This document shows positions 1 to 10,000 of a stretch of 64,000 nucleotides of DNA, in pieces. Numbering within the stretch: the first letter of the stretch is position 1; the number at the start of each line of letters is the position of its first letter. The position numbers and the translations under genes are program-made. The DNA is from an uncultured Alistipes sp. (GTDB lineage Bacteria > Bacteroidota > Bacteroidia > Bacteroidales > Rikenellaceae), in NCBI GenBank assembly GCA_947177225.1, contig CAMWTS010000002.1, positions 1 through 64,000 of the forward strand. The letters are read 5' to 3'. The notes below the pieces were generated by a model that searched no databases, had not been told where the DNA came from, and saw nothing but the letters and a program-made list of their open reading frames with translations.

Positions 1-58
1 TGCCTATTCGCGCCGATGATTGAGGTGACGCTAATGACGCCTTTTCACGAAAAAAAAC

Positions 59-1897
59 CTACGTGATATTCTGCATCTCTATAAGATGCGCATAAATTCC
101 GCGACGCTCCATCAGCTCGGCATGAGTACCCTGCTCGGCGATACGTCCCTGATCGATAACGAAGATGCGATCGGCATTGTGTATGGTGCTGAGGCGATGG
201 GCAATCACGATAGAGGTACGACTGCGCAGAAGTTTGGTAAGCGCGTCCTGAACGAGCTTCTCGCTCTCGGTGTCGAGGGCAGAGGTGGCCTCGTCGAGGA
301 TAAGTATTTCGGGATTTTTCAATATGGCACGAGCGATACTGATGCGCTGACGCTGACCACCCGACAGCTTGGCTCCGCGGTCGCCGATATTGGTGTTGTA
401 GCCTTCGGGCAACTCCATGATGAAGCTGTGGGCATTGGCCACCTTGGCTGCTGCGATAACCTCTTCATGTGTGGCCGAGGGGCGGCCAAGCAGGATATTG
501 CCCTCGATAGTGTCGTTGAACAAGACCGTCTCCTGCGCAACGACACTCATCTTGGCACGCAACGAATCCTGCGTATAGTTCTTTATAGAGATGCCGTCGA
601 ACAGCACCTCGCCCGAAGTGGGATCGTAGAAACGCGGCACAAGCTCGCTCAATGTCGACTTGCCGCCACCCGAAGCACCCACCAAAGCTATGGTCTCGCC
701 CTTGCGGATAGCAAACGACACATCGTTGATGACCTCGCGCGAACCGTCGTAAGAGAAATGTACGCCGCGCAGCTCGATCGACTCCTTCAAGCCTTCGAAA
801 GTCTTTGCATCGGCGGCATCGCGCACCTCGCTCTGGGCGTCGATAATGGAGAATATGCGTTCTCCGGCGGCTATACCCTGATTGATATTGGCAAACTGAT
901 CGATGAACGAACGCAGCGGGCGCGTAATCTGCGAGAATGCGGCGATGAAAGCGATGAAGCCGGCAGCAGTGAGTGCACCGCCGCCCTCGATTACGAGGTT
1001 ACCGCCATAGATGAGAATGACGCTGACGGCGATTATACCGAGGAACTCGCTCATGGGCGAAGCCAATTGCTGGCGGCGAGCCATGGAGATCACCAGACGC
1101 GAAAAGTCGGCGTTGATGCTCTTGAACTTCTCGACCAGATAGTCGGTCGCATTGTAGCTCTTGACGATCTTTATACCCGACAGCGACTCGTCGAGCACGC
1201 TGACCATATCGCCCATACGCTGCTGACCGCGCTGGGCAGGGTGACGCAGGCGTTTAACGATGTTGCCTATCACAAGACCCACAACCGGCAGGAACAACAC
1301 CGAGAAGAGAGCCAGCTGCCACGAAATGCTTATCATAAGCACCAGATAGCCGATTATGAGGAACGGATCGCGGAAGGCCACCTGCAACGTGTTGGTGATA
1401 CAATACTGCACCACAGTAACGTCGGAGGTGATCTTCGATATGATGTCGCCCTTGCGCTGATCGCTGAAATAACCGACATTCATGTGTATCACACGAGAGA
1501 ACATCTCGTCGCGCATGCGCTGCAAGGTACATACACGCAGATTCTCGACTGTCATTGCCGACAGATAGCGGAACAGGTTGCTAAGGAAATTGGTGCAAAT
1601 GACAACTACCGCAAGCAGTGCCAGGAAGTAGACATGGTTGAACTCCTCGCCGAAGCATATCGTATAGAAATAGCTCAGCAGCGCATCGAAGCCGCCCGAA
1701 TTGAACGCGACGGGCGGAAACTCGTAGATCGGCGTGAATACGAAATCCTGACGGAACATCGTATTGAGGATCGGAATAATCAGCGCATAGTTGAACGTGT
1801 TGAATACGGCGTGCAAAATGGCATAAAAGAAATATGGCACGGCATATTTGCTGAGCGGCCGCGCAAAGCCCAATAATCTGAGATAGGTTTTAAACAT
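59..1897 (-). CDS. ABC exporter, fused permease and ATPase (MsbA-like)
   Basis: A 612-residue half-transporter with a membrane domain fused to an ATPase domain; it should act as a homodimer in the inner membrane. The first 340 or so residues hold the transmembrane helices. The ATPase domain shows Walker A GASGGGKST near residue 402, signature LSGGQRQR near 509, Walker B ILILDEATSALD near 525 and the switch histidine in IVIAHRLST. Length and layout fit lipid or drug exporters of the MsbA type. The substrate cannot be told from sequence; lipid A-core flipping is the usual guess for the closest family. The start lies 17 bases after the nrnA stop, so the two genes are probably co-transcribed. Confidence 0.9.
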   Translation of the reverse strand: MFKTYLRLLGFARPLSKYAVPYFFYAILHAVFNTFNYALIIPILNTMFRQDFVFTPIYEFPPVAFNSGGFDALLSYFYTICFGEEFNHVYFLALLAVVVICTNFLSNLFRYLSAMTVENLRVCTLQRMRDEMFSRVIHMNVGYFSDQRKGDIISKITSDVTVVQYCITNTLQVAFRDPFLIIGYLVLMISISWQLALFSVLFLPVVGLVIGNIVKRLRHPAQRGQQRMGDMVSVLDESLSGIKIVKSYNATDYLVEKFKSINADFSRLVISMARRQQLASPMSEFLGIIAVSVILIYGGNLVIEGGGALTAAGFIAFIAAFSQITRPLRSFIDQFANINQGIAAGERIFSIIDAQSEVRDAADAKTFEGLKESIELRGVHFSYDGSREVINDVSFAIRKGETIALVGASGGGKSTLSELVPRFYDPTSGEVLFDGISIKNYTQDSLRAKMSVVAQETVLFNDTIEGNILLGRPSATHEEVIAAAKVANAHSFIMELPEGYNTNIGDRGAKLSGGQRQRISIARAILKNPEILILDEATSALDTESEKLVQDALTKLLRSRTSIVIAHRLSTIHNADRIFVIDQGRIAEQGTHAELMERRGIYAHLIEMQNIT

Positions 1898-1914
1898 CTT
1901 GTTTCGGTTCTACT

Positions 1915-2940
1915 CTATAATAACCCTTCACGGGCAAACTCGGCCACCGACTCCTCGAAATGACGCAGCGTCTGTTCCATCGAAACGAACGACTTGCCGC
2001 CTGCGGCATTTTTATGTCCTCCGCCATGGAAATAACGTGAAGCGAAGAGGTTGACATCGATATCGCCGCGCGAGCGCAACGACACGCGTATGAAATCGTG
2101 ATGCTCGATGAATATGGCCGACATCTTCATCTTGCGTATTGTAAGCGGATAGTTGACAAAGCCCTCCGAATCGCCCTGCTGGAACCAGAAGCGGCGCATC
2201 TCCTGCTCGGTCAACGACATGTGTGCCACCTGTCCGCCATGGAATATTCTCATCTTGCGGTTGATGACATAGCCGAACAGACGTGCGCGCCCCTCGGTAA
2301 ACGAGTTGTAGACGTTGTTGTGTATGGCGGGGATATCTATACCCGTGGCGCACAACACCGAGACCACACGGAACAGATCGGGCGTGATGAACGAGAAGGC
2401 GAAATTGCCGGTATCGGTCATCATACCGACGAACAGCACTTCGGCCATGCGGCGCGTGATGCTGCCGGCACCGTACAACTCCTCGATTATACGCGCCACG
2501 AGATAACTCGTGCTCGACGACTGGGGGTACGACAACATCAGATCGAAATCGGTCGACGGATCGAGATGGTGATCGATCAATACACGCTCGGCGGTGGTAT
2601 TGGAGGCTATCAGCTCGCCCAGCGCATCGAGGCGCGTAAGAGTATGGAAATCGAGGCAGAATATCAGATCGGCCTCCTTGACGGCAGCTGCGGCACGCCC
2701 CTCCGTATCGTTCTTATAGATGATTACCTCCTTGATGCCGGGCATGAAATCGAGATAATAGGGATAGCGATTCGGCAAGATGCACGTAACGCTGTGTCCC
2801 GTAGCCATCAACACATCACGCCACGCCACCGACGAGCCGATGGCATCGCCGTCGGGATTGGTGTGCGACACGATAACGATCTTGCGAGGGTAGCTGAGCA
2901 TGTCGCCGAGAGCCGAAAGTTTGTCTTTTGCTATCTCCAT
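1915..2940 (-). CDS. nrnA: DHH/DHHA1 phosphoesterase, NrnA-type oligoribonuclease/pAp phosphatase
   Basis: A 341-residue DHH-family enzyme. Motif I is seen as SHTNPDGDAIGSS near residue 25, the DHH motif as LIDHHLDPS near residue 122, and the C-terminal DHHA1 substrate loop as GGGHKNAAGG near 308. Family members degrade short RNA oligomers and dephosphorylate pAp in the cytoplasm, using manganese. The length matches the family. It is the first gene of a two-gene unit with the ABC exporter downstream. Its promoter lies in a dispersed repeat just upstream. Confidence 0.9.
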   Translation of the reverse strand: MEIAKDKLSALGDMLSYPRKIVIVSHTNPDGDAIGSSVAWRDVLMATGHSVTCILPNRYPYYLDFMPGIKEVIIYKNDTEGRAAAAVKEADLIFCLDFHTLTRLDALGELIASNTTAERVLIDHHLDPSTDFDLMLSYPQSSSTSYLVARIIEELYGAGSITRRMAEVLFVGMMTDTGNFAFSFITPDLFRVVSVLCATGIDIPAIHNNVYNSFTEGRARLFGYVINRKMRIFHGGQVAHMSLTEQEMRRFWFQQGDSEGFVNYPLTIRKMKMSAIFIEHHDFIRVSLRSRGDIDVNLFASRYFHGGGHKNAAGGKSFVSMEQTLRHFEESVAEFAREGLL

Positions 2941-2966
2941 CTCTGAGTCTTTATGTCGTTAACTGA

Positions 2967-3045
2967 TGCAAATATACGAATAAGTGAGCGTAATGCCAAA
3001 TTTATTTGGGCATTACCGAACGGGAGTATATTGGACGAAGTCAAA
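2967..3045 (-). repeat. Dispersed repeat carrying a promoter, copy 1
   Basis: About 79 bases that match, by eye with roughly 11 differences and one gap, the reverse complement of 51231-51308. On the minus strand the copy ends with TTTG, 20 bases, then TATATTTG, a textbook Bacteroidetes promoter pointing into nrnA. The middle is an inverted repeat with arms GTAATGCCAAAT and ATTTGGGCATTAC. A partial second unit, a 22-base direct repeat of 2977-2998, lies at 3048-3069. Confidence 0.75.
2969..3000 (-). promoter_or_regulatory. Promoter of nrnA and the ABC exporter
   Basis: On the minus strand, TTTG at 3000-2997 and TATATTTG at 2976-2969 are separated by 20 bases, matching the Bacteroidetes -33/-7 consensus exactly. 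The start codon of nrnA is 28 bases downstream of the -7 box. Confidence 0.8.
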
Positions 3046-3114
3046 TGCGAATAAGTGAGCGTAATGCCAGGCATCGCCTAACACTGCCCTGCTCCCTGCG
3101 GAATCCGGTTTTAG

Positions 3115-3150
3115 AAAAAAAGCGAGAGGGTTGCACCAAATGCAACCCTC
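3115..3150 (-). terminator. Rho-independent terminator of the SusCD operon
   Basis: A perfect 10-base-pair stem GAGGGTTGCA/TGCAACCCTC with a five-base loop is followed on the minus strand by a run of T. It sits 33 bases after the stop of the last gene of the minus-strand operon. Confidence 0.9.
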
Positions 3151-3183
3151 CCCGCGCAATCATAAATTTATCTCGACAAACGG

Positions 3184-5304
3184 CTACTTCGCACGCTTGG
3201 CAATAGCAAATGCACACATACGGTTGGTACCGCTCGCACCGATGGCAGAAGTGGCGCTCAGATCGGCACGCTGGTCCTTATACAGACGGCAGCGTACTAC
3301 CAGAGTCTGCTGGCCTGCGCACTCGGCGGGCAGAGCGAAGTAGAATTCGGGCGGATACTTCTGTGCGTCCCAGTTGGTAGACTCGTATCTGCCGATCTCG
3401 GTGAACGGACCGGTCTCCGAGGTTGCCCACTCGATGACGAAGTAACGCGGGCCGGTAGCCGACGACGACGTTGCGAAGAACATCGCCAACTGCTCATTGG
3501 CCGTCACATCGGCAGTAGAGACCGTACATACCCAAGCCTCGCCGTTGATCTCGCCGTAGCTGGTCTGATCCGAGCCTTCGTGTCCGATCCACGGACCGCG
3601 GCCGTTAAGACCGATATAGGCATTGGGCGACGCAGCCGGCTGATCGAGGATCTTGCGCCAGTAGTTGTAACCGGCATAGAGACCTCCGCCCGAGTTGAAA
3701 TCCCACTCCGAGCAATATGTGGTCTTCAATGTACCGGCACCTGCACTCGGTGTGATGGGAAGCGTACCCGACTTATCGAAAGTCTCGTCGAATACGAACT
3801 CCACGATATCGGTCCATGTACGTGTACCGGCATCTGAGATCTTGTCGTCGTCGGCACTGCGCATACGGAATACGGGAACATACTCCACCCACTGCTTGGT
3901 TGCAAGATCGAAGCCCGTATTGGTATGACGCGGCATGATGATACCGGAGATATCGCCGCTGCCCTTGGGCAGGAAGCGTACGTGCTTGAAATTGGCACCG
4001 CCCTCGATAGAGTTGCCACCCTCGACATAGGCATTGATGGCACCGCCGCCGCCCAGACGCAGCAGACGCGCGTGATCGGCATCGGCAAAAGCATTGGTAT
4101 TGCCATAGATGGCCGACTCATCGCCCGGATAGTAAGTACCGTAGGGGAATACCCACTCGGCGTTCTTCAATGTAACCAGAGTGTTGTAATACTTGGTAGC
4201 GTCCTCAACCGACGTTACTTCGATCGGTGTGGGCAGACCGGCATTCTCAATCGGATCGAAGATGTTGTCGGCAACAACCACTCCGTCGACAGACTGCCAC
4301 GGAGTAATGGTCTTTTCGAGCAGCCAAACCTTGATCTTGGTACCGGCCTTAAACGTATTCTCGGTAGTAAGGTTCAGACACAGACCCTTTTGGCTTGCGT
4401 CCTCGACAACCAGTGTCTTCGAGTCGATGTTACCGTTCTCGATATCGCTGATGACAGTAGCCTCGACAGAGTAGTTCTCCATGACTACACCGTCAGAACC
4501 GAGCGATGCAAGCAACTCCTCAATGGTCACCACAACCGAGTTATCGGCGTTGAATGCCGACTGCATCACGCGCAGCTGGGTGGTGATATTGCTGTGCTCA
4601 CCGGCTCCGTAGAAGGTGATGTAACCCTCGCGCTTGCCGCTCTCCGAGTCGAAACGGTCGATGTTGAGCGTAAACGTATTCTGCGAAGTCTCCGTCAGAC
4701 GGAACCACTCCTCAGGCCACTCGGTCTCCGACTTGTAGTAGTAGGGGACATTGGCACGGATCGTAACGTCGAACGATGCGGCGGCGGTGGTAGCCGATGC
4801 ACGCGTAACGGCACTGCCGTTGACGTAGAGATCGATGTGCTCGACATTGGCCTTCTGGCGCACGGTCAGCATCGGCTCGGCCAATGTACCGTCGGCATAG
4901 TAGATATAGACATTGGTCTGACGCTCGGTCAGGTTGTCATTATCCTCGCAAAGGAACTTCACGCGGCCGTCCAGCTTGCCGTCGGCCGGATAGATCTTCA
5001 ACCAAGAGTCGGTCTCGGGATTCTCCACTTCCAGATACCAGTCACGGTTCGAACGAATGTCATACGATGCCAACTCCGTGATATCGTTGGAGATGATAGC
5101 CTCGGCCGTAAAACCTGAAAGCGAAACGTCGGATACGTAATCCTTCATCGAGTTGTTCATCTTGGCATTTTCGAGATAGAGGAACGCACCGCCCTCATAT
5201 CCTGTCGTCTCGTCCTCCTTACAAGAAGTAAGGGACAGCGAGCCGCCGATGATCGCCACACCGGCAGTAAGCGACAATACTCTTCTAAAAATATTTATTT
5301 TCAT
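3184..5304 (-). CDS. Surface lipoprotein with BACON and DUF5689-like domains
   Basis: A 706-residue protein starting with a lipoprotein signal (lipobox LTSC, Cys28, followed by acidic residues, as in surface-exported Bacteroidetes lipoproteins). Two BACON-like beta domains cover about residues 55-155 and 160-255. A DUF5689-like beta domain starting TIEELLASLG covers about 260-400. The last 230 residues are beta-rich with many Gly and aromatic residues and may be a ligand-binding jelly roll. It is the last gene of the operon, 26 bases after susD, where surface ligand-binding proteins often sit. Its ligand is unknown; from the operon I would expect a phosphodiester or a polymer containing one. 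Confidence 0.75.
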   Translation of the reverse strand: MKINIFRRVLSLTAGVAIIGGSLSLTSCKEDETTGYEGGAFLYLENAKMNNSMKDYVSDVSLSGFTAEAIISNDITELASYDIRSNRDWYLEVENPETDSWLKIYPADGKLDGRVKFLCEDNDNLTERQTNVYIYYADGTLAEPMLTVRQKANVEHIDLYVNGSAVTRASATTAAASFDVTIRANVPYYYKSETEWPEEWFRLTETSQNTFTLNIDRFDSESGKREGYITFYGAGEHSNITTQLRVMQSAFNADNSVVVTIEELLASLGSDGVVMENYSVEATVISDIENGNIDSKTLVVEDASQKGLCLNLTTENTFKAGTKIKVWLLEKTITPWQSVDGVVVADNIFDPIENAGLPTPIEVTSVEDATKYYNTLVTLKNAEWVFPYGTYYPGDESAIYGNTNAFADADHARLLRLGGGGAINAYVEGGNSIEGGANFKHVRFLPKGSGDISGIIMPRHTNTGFDLATKQWVEYVPVFRMRSADDDKISDAGTRTWTDIVEFVFDETFDKSGTLPITPSAGAGTLKTTYCSEWDFNSGGGLYAGYNYWRKILDQPAASPNAYIGLNGRGPWIGHEGSDQTSYGEINGEAWVCTVSTADVTANEQLAMFFATSSSATGPRYFVIEWATSETGPFTEIGRYESTNWDAQKYPPEFYFALPAECAGQQTLVVRCRLYKDQRADLSATSAIGASGTNRMCAFAIAKRAK

Positions 5305-5330
5305 ATTCTTTACACGGTTAGAGATTTAAA

Positions 5331-7025
5331 TTACTCCTGATATGTCAGCGTGCGGAACGAATGCGGCCAGGGCTGACCTGCGTCCTTGGCAACGGCCTGA
5401 CCGCTCCACCATACGGGTGTCACGATGTCGTTGTCCGACGCGCCCATGCGCTCCAATGCCGTCGTATAGTTGGCACGGTTGTTAGCGATAGCCACAACAG
5501 GATAGCTGCAACGTGCGATGAACACCGACTTGCCCTCGGCGTTGATCGAGAAGCCCTGCTTTACGATACCGTCGTTGATCGTACACTCGGGATAACCCGT
5601 GCGGCGCATCTCCGAATACTGCTGGAAGCCTACGATCCAGTAGAGAGCCAGCCACTTCTGCTCGGCCAGACGCTGCATCGAACCGTTCCACTTAACCTCG
5701 GGACGTGCGATGAGATTCTCGATCTGAGCCTCGGTGATGTTGACGTTGGTGAACGATACGGTCGAACCGTTCATAACGGGATAGTGACCGTTGGCACCCC
5801 ACGGAGCCCACTTCTGGCACGATGCGCGCAAAGCGTCGTTGTAATACTGCTCGGCACTGCCCGAGATCCAGCCGTTCATAGCCGCCTCAGCCTTGATGAA
5901 CAGAAGCTCGTCGTAGCATATCAGCATATTGGGGTTGGTATCGCGGCACAGAACCTCGTAGTGCATGTAAGACTCCACCTGCGAGTTGTTGTAGATGGTA
6001 CCCGAGCCCGGCTCGTTGTAACGCGAGGGAGCCGAAGGATACTCCGTATCGCAACCGGGCTTCGAACCCTGCCACTGCCATACCTTGTTGGTCTGATAGC
6101 GGGGGCAGCCCCAGATCGGCAGACGCGGATCGCAATCCGCCTGGTTGTTGTCGTTGTAGACCATCAGGTCGATAACGATCTCCGAGAGTTTGTGATCGCC
6201 CGAGAAACCGCTGTCGGTGGTGTAGTCGTACTGGTTGAGATTGTTACGATAGTAGGTAGCCGTACCGTCGTAGTTGACCATGGCGTTATCGGCATTCGAC
6301 TCCATAAGAGGATAGGTAGCCGGATCGTTGACGATCTTGGCCATACGCTCGGCAACCGTCGGAGAGAACGAGTCGTTACGCAGCGATACGCGGTTCAAAA
6401 GACGCATGTGCAGCGTGTTGGTGAACTTCTGCCACTTGGCCATATCGCCGGCAAAGAGTTTGTCCTTGGCCGAGTCGTCCAAAACGACATTGAGCTGATA
6501 GAGCGAGTTGGCAGTCTCCAATTCGGCCATCATCTGCTCGTAAACGTCTTTCTGCGAGTCGATAACCGGACGGGTGATACCCTCGTCGCCGCGCAAAGCC
6601 TCGCGATAGGCGATATCGCCGAACAGGTCGGTAGCGATCGACAGATAGTAGACCTTCAACGTCAGAGCCATAGCCTGGCAGTTGGGGTTGTTCTGCTTCA
6701 CAGCCAGCTCATACATGTGCTTTGCATTGTTGGCACGCAGGAAGCAGAGGTTCCATACGCTCGAATACTGATTTTCGAGCTTGTAGCAGTGCTCCAAACG
6801 AACCGTAGAACCCGACGAACAGGTTACCTGGGCGATATCGTTCGACCACTCGCGCATGTAGCTGGCAAGCGTATTCGATGCTCCTACGGTGATATACTCT
6901 ATCATCGACATAGGGCCGACCGAACCATTCGATATCTTGTTGGGATTGGTGTTGAAATCCTCGAAATCACCCGTACAAGAACCGAGAAGGGCGGCAGAGA
7001 GCAAAATACCTATATATTTTTTCAT
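5331..7025 (-). CDS. SusD/RagB-family nutrient-binding outer membrane lipoprotein
   Basis: A SusD-like lipoprotein of 564 residues. The lipobox LLGSC (Cys17) is followed by FEDFNTNPNK, typical of the SusD-like group that pairs with SusC. SusD acts as a lid over the SusC channel and binds the nutrient at the cell surface. An in-frame ATG at 7034 is possible, but AGGAG lies directly against that codon and nine bases before the ATG at 7025, so I prefer 7025. It follows susC by 17 bases. The surrounding genes point to a phosphodiester ligand rather than a glycan. Confidence 0.92.
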   Translation of the reverse strand: MKKYIGILLSAALLGSCTGDFEDFNTNPNKISNGSVGPMSMIEYITVGASNTLASYMREWSNDIAQVTCSSGSTVRLEHCYKLENQYSSVWNLCFLRANNAKHMYELAVKQNNPNCQAMALTLKVYYLSIATDLFGDIAYREALRGDEGITRPVIDSQKDVYEQMMAELETANSLYQLNVVLDDSAKDKLFAGDMAKWQKFTNTLHMRLLNRVSLRNDSFSPTVAERMAKIVNDPATYPLMESNADNAMVNYDGTATYYRNNLNQYDYTTDSGFSGDHKLSEIVIDLMVYNDNNQADCDPRLPIWGCPRYQTNKVWQWQGSKPGCDTEYPSAPSRYNEPGSGTIYNNSQVESYMHYEVLCRDTNPNMLICYDELLFIKAEAAMNGWISGSAEQYYNDALRASCQKWAPWGANGHYPVMNGSTVSFTNVNITEAQIENLIARPEVKWNGSMQRLAEQKWLALYWIVGFQQYSEMRRTGYPECTINDGIVKQGFSINAEGKSVFIARCSYPVVAIANNRANYTTALERMGASDNDIVTPVWWSGQAVAKDAGQPWPHSFRTLTYQE

Positions 7026-7042
7026 AATCGTCATCTCCTTTC

Positions 7043-10000
7043 TTAGAATTGAATTTTAACATTGAAGCCATAGGTACGAGTCATCGGGAACGTACCGGTC
7101 TCTATACCGGGATAGATGTTCGTTCCGTTGACCAGACCGGCTGCTTCGGGATCGTACTGCGGCCAATCGGTAATGCAGAATACGTTGGTTGCGAATACAC
7201 CAACCGACAGACCCTGGATAACCTTGGTCTTGGCCATCAGCTTGGCGGGGAAGCGGTAGTCGAGACGCAACTCGCGCAACTTGAAGAAGTCGGTCGAGAA
7301 GGTATTCTCGTAGGTGTTGTCGCGCACCCACTTGATGGTATTGTAATATACGTTGGCATTCTCGGTGATGGTGGTATTCTTGGCATAGATCGTGTTGCCG
7401 TCGGCATCGGTCTGCGACGTAGCAACGACACCGTCCAGTACCAGACCGTCGGTACGACCCTCCAACGAGTTCTTCAACTTACCCTGGTAAGAGAGAGCGA
7501 AGTTGGTTACAGAGAAAGCGTTACCTCCGACCTGAGCCGTAAACTGAGCCGTCAGCGTAAGGTCTTTCCACGTCACCGACGTATTCAAACCGGCCTTCCA
7601 GCGCGGAGTTACGCGTGCGATGTGCTGATCGGGCTTAGAGGTAAGCGACGGATAACCCGTGGTCGAGTTTATCAGGACTGCGCCCGAGCAATCGACACGG
7701 TTGCCGTTGTCGTCGATATAGTATGAGCCTTCGGGAGCACGGTTGTAGTCCTTTCCGTAGAGCTGATACATCTCCTGACCCAGGTAAGAGTAGATGTAGG
7801 TACGGCTACCGATGGTAGTCGACGTAGATGCCTGGAACGGAGTGGCAGGATCCCAGCCCTCGGTCAACTCGCAGAGCGTATTCTGGTTGTACGACCAGTT
7901 GGCATTGATGGTCCATGTCCAGTTGCGCGTCTTGACGGGGGTTCCGCTTACAGAGACCTCGACACCGCGGTTGCGGATCTTACCGGCATTGATCTTCATC
8001 GACGTGTTACCGATCTCGGCCGACTGTGCGGCAGAGATGATCTGGTCGGTGGTCGTATTCTGATAGAATGCCAGATCGAAGCCCAAACGGTTGCCGAAGA
8101 ACTTGGTGTCCAAACCGATCTCCCAGCTCTCGCAATTCTCGGGCTGGATCATGGCGTTGGGAATGGTGGTCGGCAAGTAGAAGCCGCCAGGATAGTTCGA
8201 CGTCGAATAGTCGGGATAGAGCGAGTAAACCGAGGTGTCGTTACCCACGTTGGCCCAAGATGCGCGCAACTTTATCATATTGACCTTGTTGCTATTGATC
8301 TTGAAGAGGTTGTCGACAAGGATACTTGCGCTCACCGAAGGATAGAAATACGACCAGTTGGCGCTGTTCAGCGTACTCGACCAGTCGTTACGGCCGGTGA
8401 TGTCGAGGAAGAAAGTATCGTCCCAGCTCAGGTTGACGAAACCGTAAACCGACTGGATCTCCTTGCGGCTGCGATAGGGCGAAACGTCCAATGCAACAGC
8501 CGAGTTGGCCATGGTGTACATACCCGGACCCGAAACCAGCAGCTCGTCGGCCGTAATGGTTGTCGACGCATACTTGTTCGACAAACGGTTGGCACCGAAA
8601 GCGGCGGTCAAGCCCAGACGATCATTGAGGAAGGTCTTGTTGTATTTCAAAAGGAAGTCCATAGAGTACTCGTACTGGCGTACGGTCTTCTCCTGATAGC
8701 GACCCGAAGCGTAGTCGGCCGACATGAAGGGCTGACCCTGCGTACGGAAGTCGACGCTCATATCCATACCGCCGCGAAGATCGAGCGTAAGGCCGTCGAC
8801 GATGTCGATACCCACTACGATGTTACCGTATACGCGGTCGCGGTCGATGGTATTCTTGGCATCTTCGACAACGCGATAGGGGTTGTGACCCGACTTCGAG
8901 TTGTAGACCAGCGAAGATGTAATATTGTAGGGATCCTTGCCGTTACCCAGGTCGAACATGGCCTCGGTATAACGACCCTGATAATACTCATCATGGTAGT
9001 TCTGCATGGGGTAAGCCGTATAACCCCAGATCAGACCGTACATCGGAGAAGCGTTTGAGTAACCCGACATGGGCATGTTGTCCGACTTCTTGTGAGTGTA
9101 GTTGATCTTGGCCTGCAAGCGGATATGCTTAGAGAGCTTCTGGTTGACGTTCAGCGAGTAGTTCTGCTGCTCATAACCCGTATTGGGCATGATCCACTCG
9201 TTGCGGTTGTCGGTAAACGAGAAACGTGCCGAGGTACCCTTGCCCGACGAACCGTCGATCGATACCGAGTTGGTCCACGTCACACCAGTCTTGAAGAAAC
9301 CGGTATACCAGTCGTCGGCATATACCCAGGGTACGGGAGTGAACTCGCCGGTCTCCCAGTTCTTCGACTGATAGAGGTAGCGCATCTGCGAAGCATCGTA
9401 CTTAGCACCGAAAGCGTAGCGCGAGATGTTTTTCTGAACGGCTACACCGTCCTCGGTCATCGATGCGGGCAGACCCCAAGACGATACGTACTGATTGGTG
9501 GTACCGGTGTTGTCGGCCGTATTCGAGGGACCGTACACACCCTGGAAATCGGGGAAGTAACCGGCCTGCTCCAATGTGCAGGTCGACGAGAACGACACGC
9601 CGAAGCCCTTGTTCTCACGACCGCTCTTGGTGGTGATAAGAATCACACCGTTCTGTGCCAGCGAACCGTAGAGTGCTGATGCGGCAGGACCCTTCAACAC
9701 CGAAACAGACTCGATGTCATCGGGGTTAAGGTCGGCAACCGAGTTACCGAAGTCGACCGGAGCATTGTTGTTGGCGTAGTTGGCGCCCGAACCGGAAGCT
9801 ACCGTACCCGATATGACGGGAATACCGTCGATCACGAACAGAGCCTCGTTAGAGCCGTAGTTCAACGACGAGTCACCACGCAGAGTGACACGCACCGTAC
9901 CGCCGGGGCCCGTACCTGCCGACGACATCGACAGACCGGCCACCTTACCGTTCATGTTGTTGATCCAGTTGGAAGCCACGCTCGACGTAAGAGCCTCGTT

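Noticed and set aside
86..1876. Long open frame on the plus strand opposite the ABC exporter
   Set aside because: The minus-strand frame has all ABC motifs. Long antisense frames are common here because GC-rich codon use leaves few stops; the same holds at 24570-27686, 38403-40703 and elsewhere.
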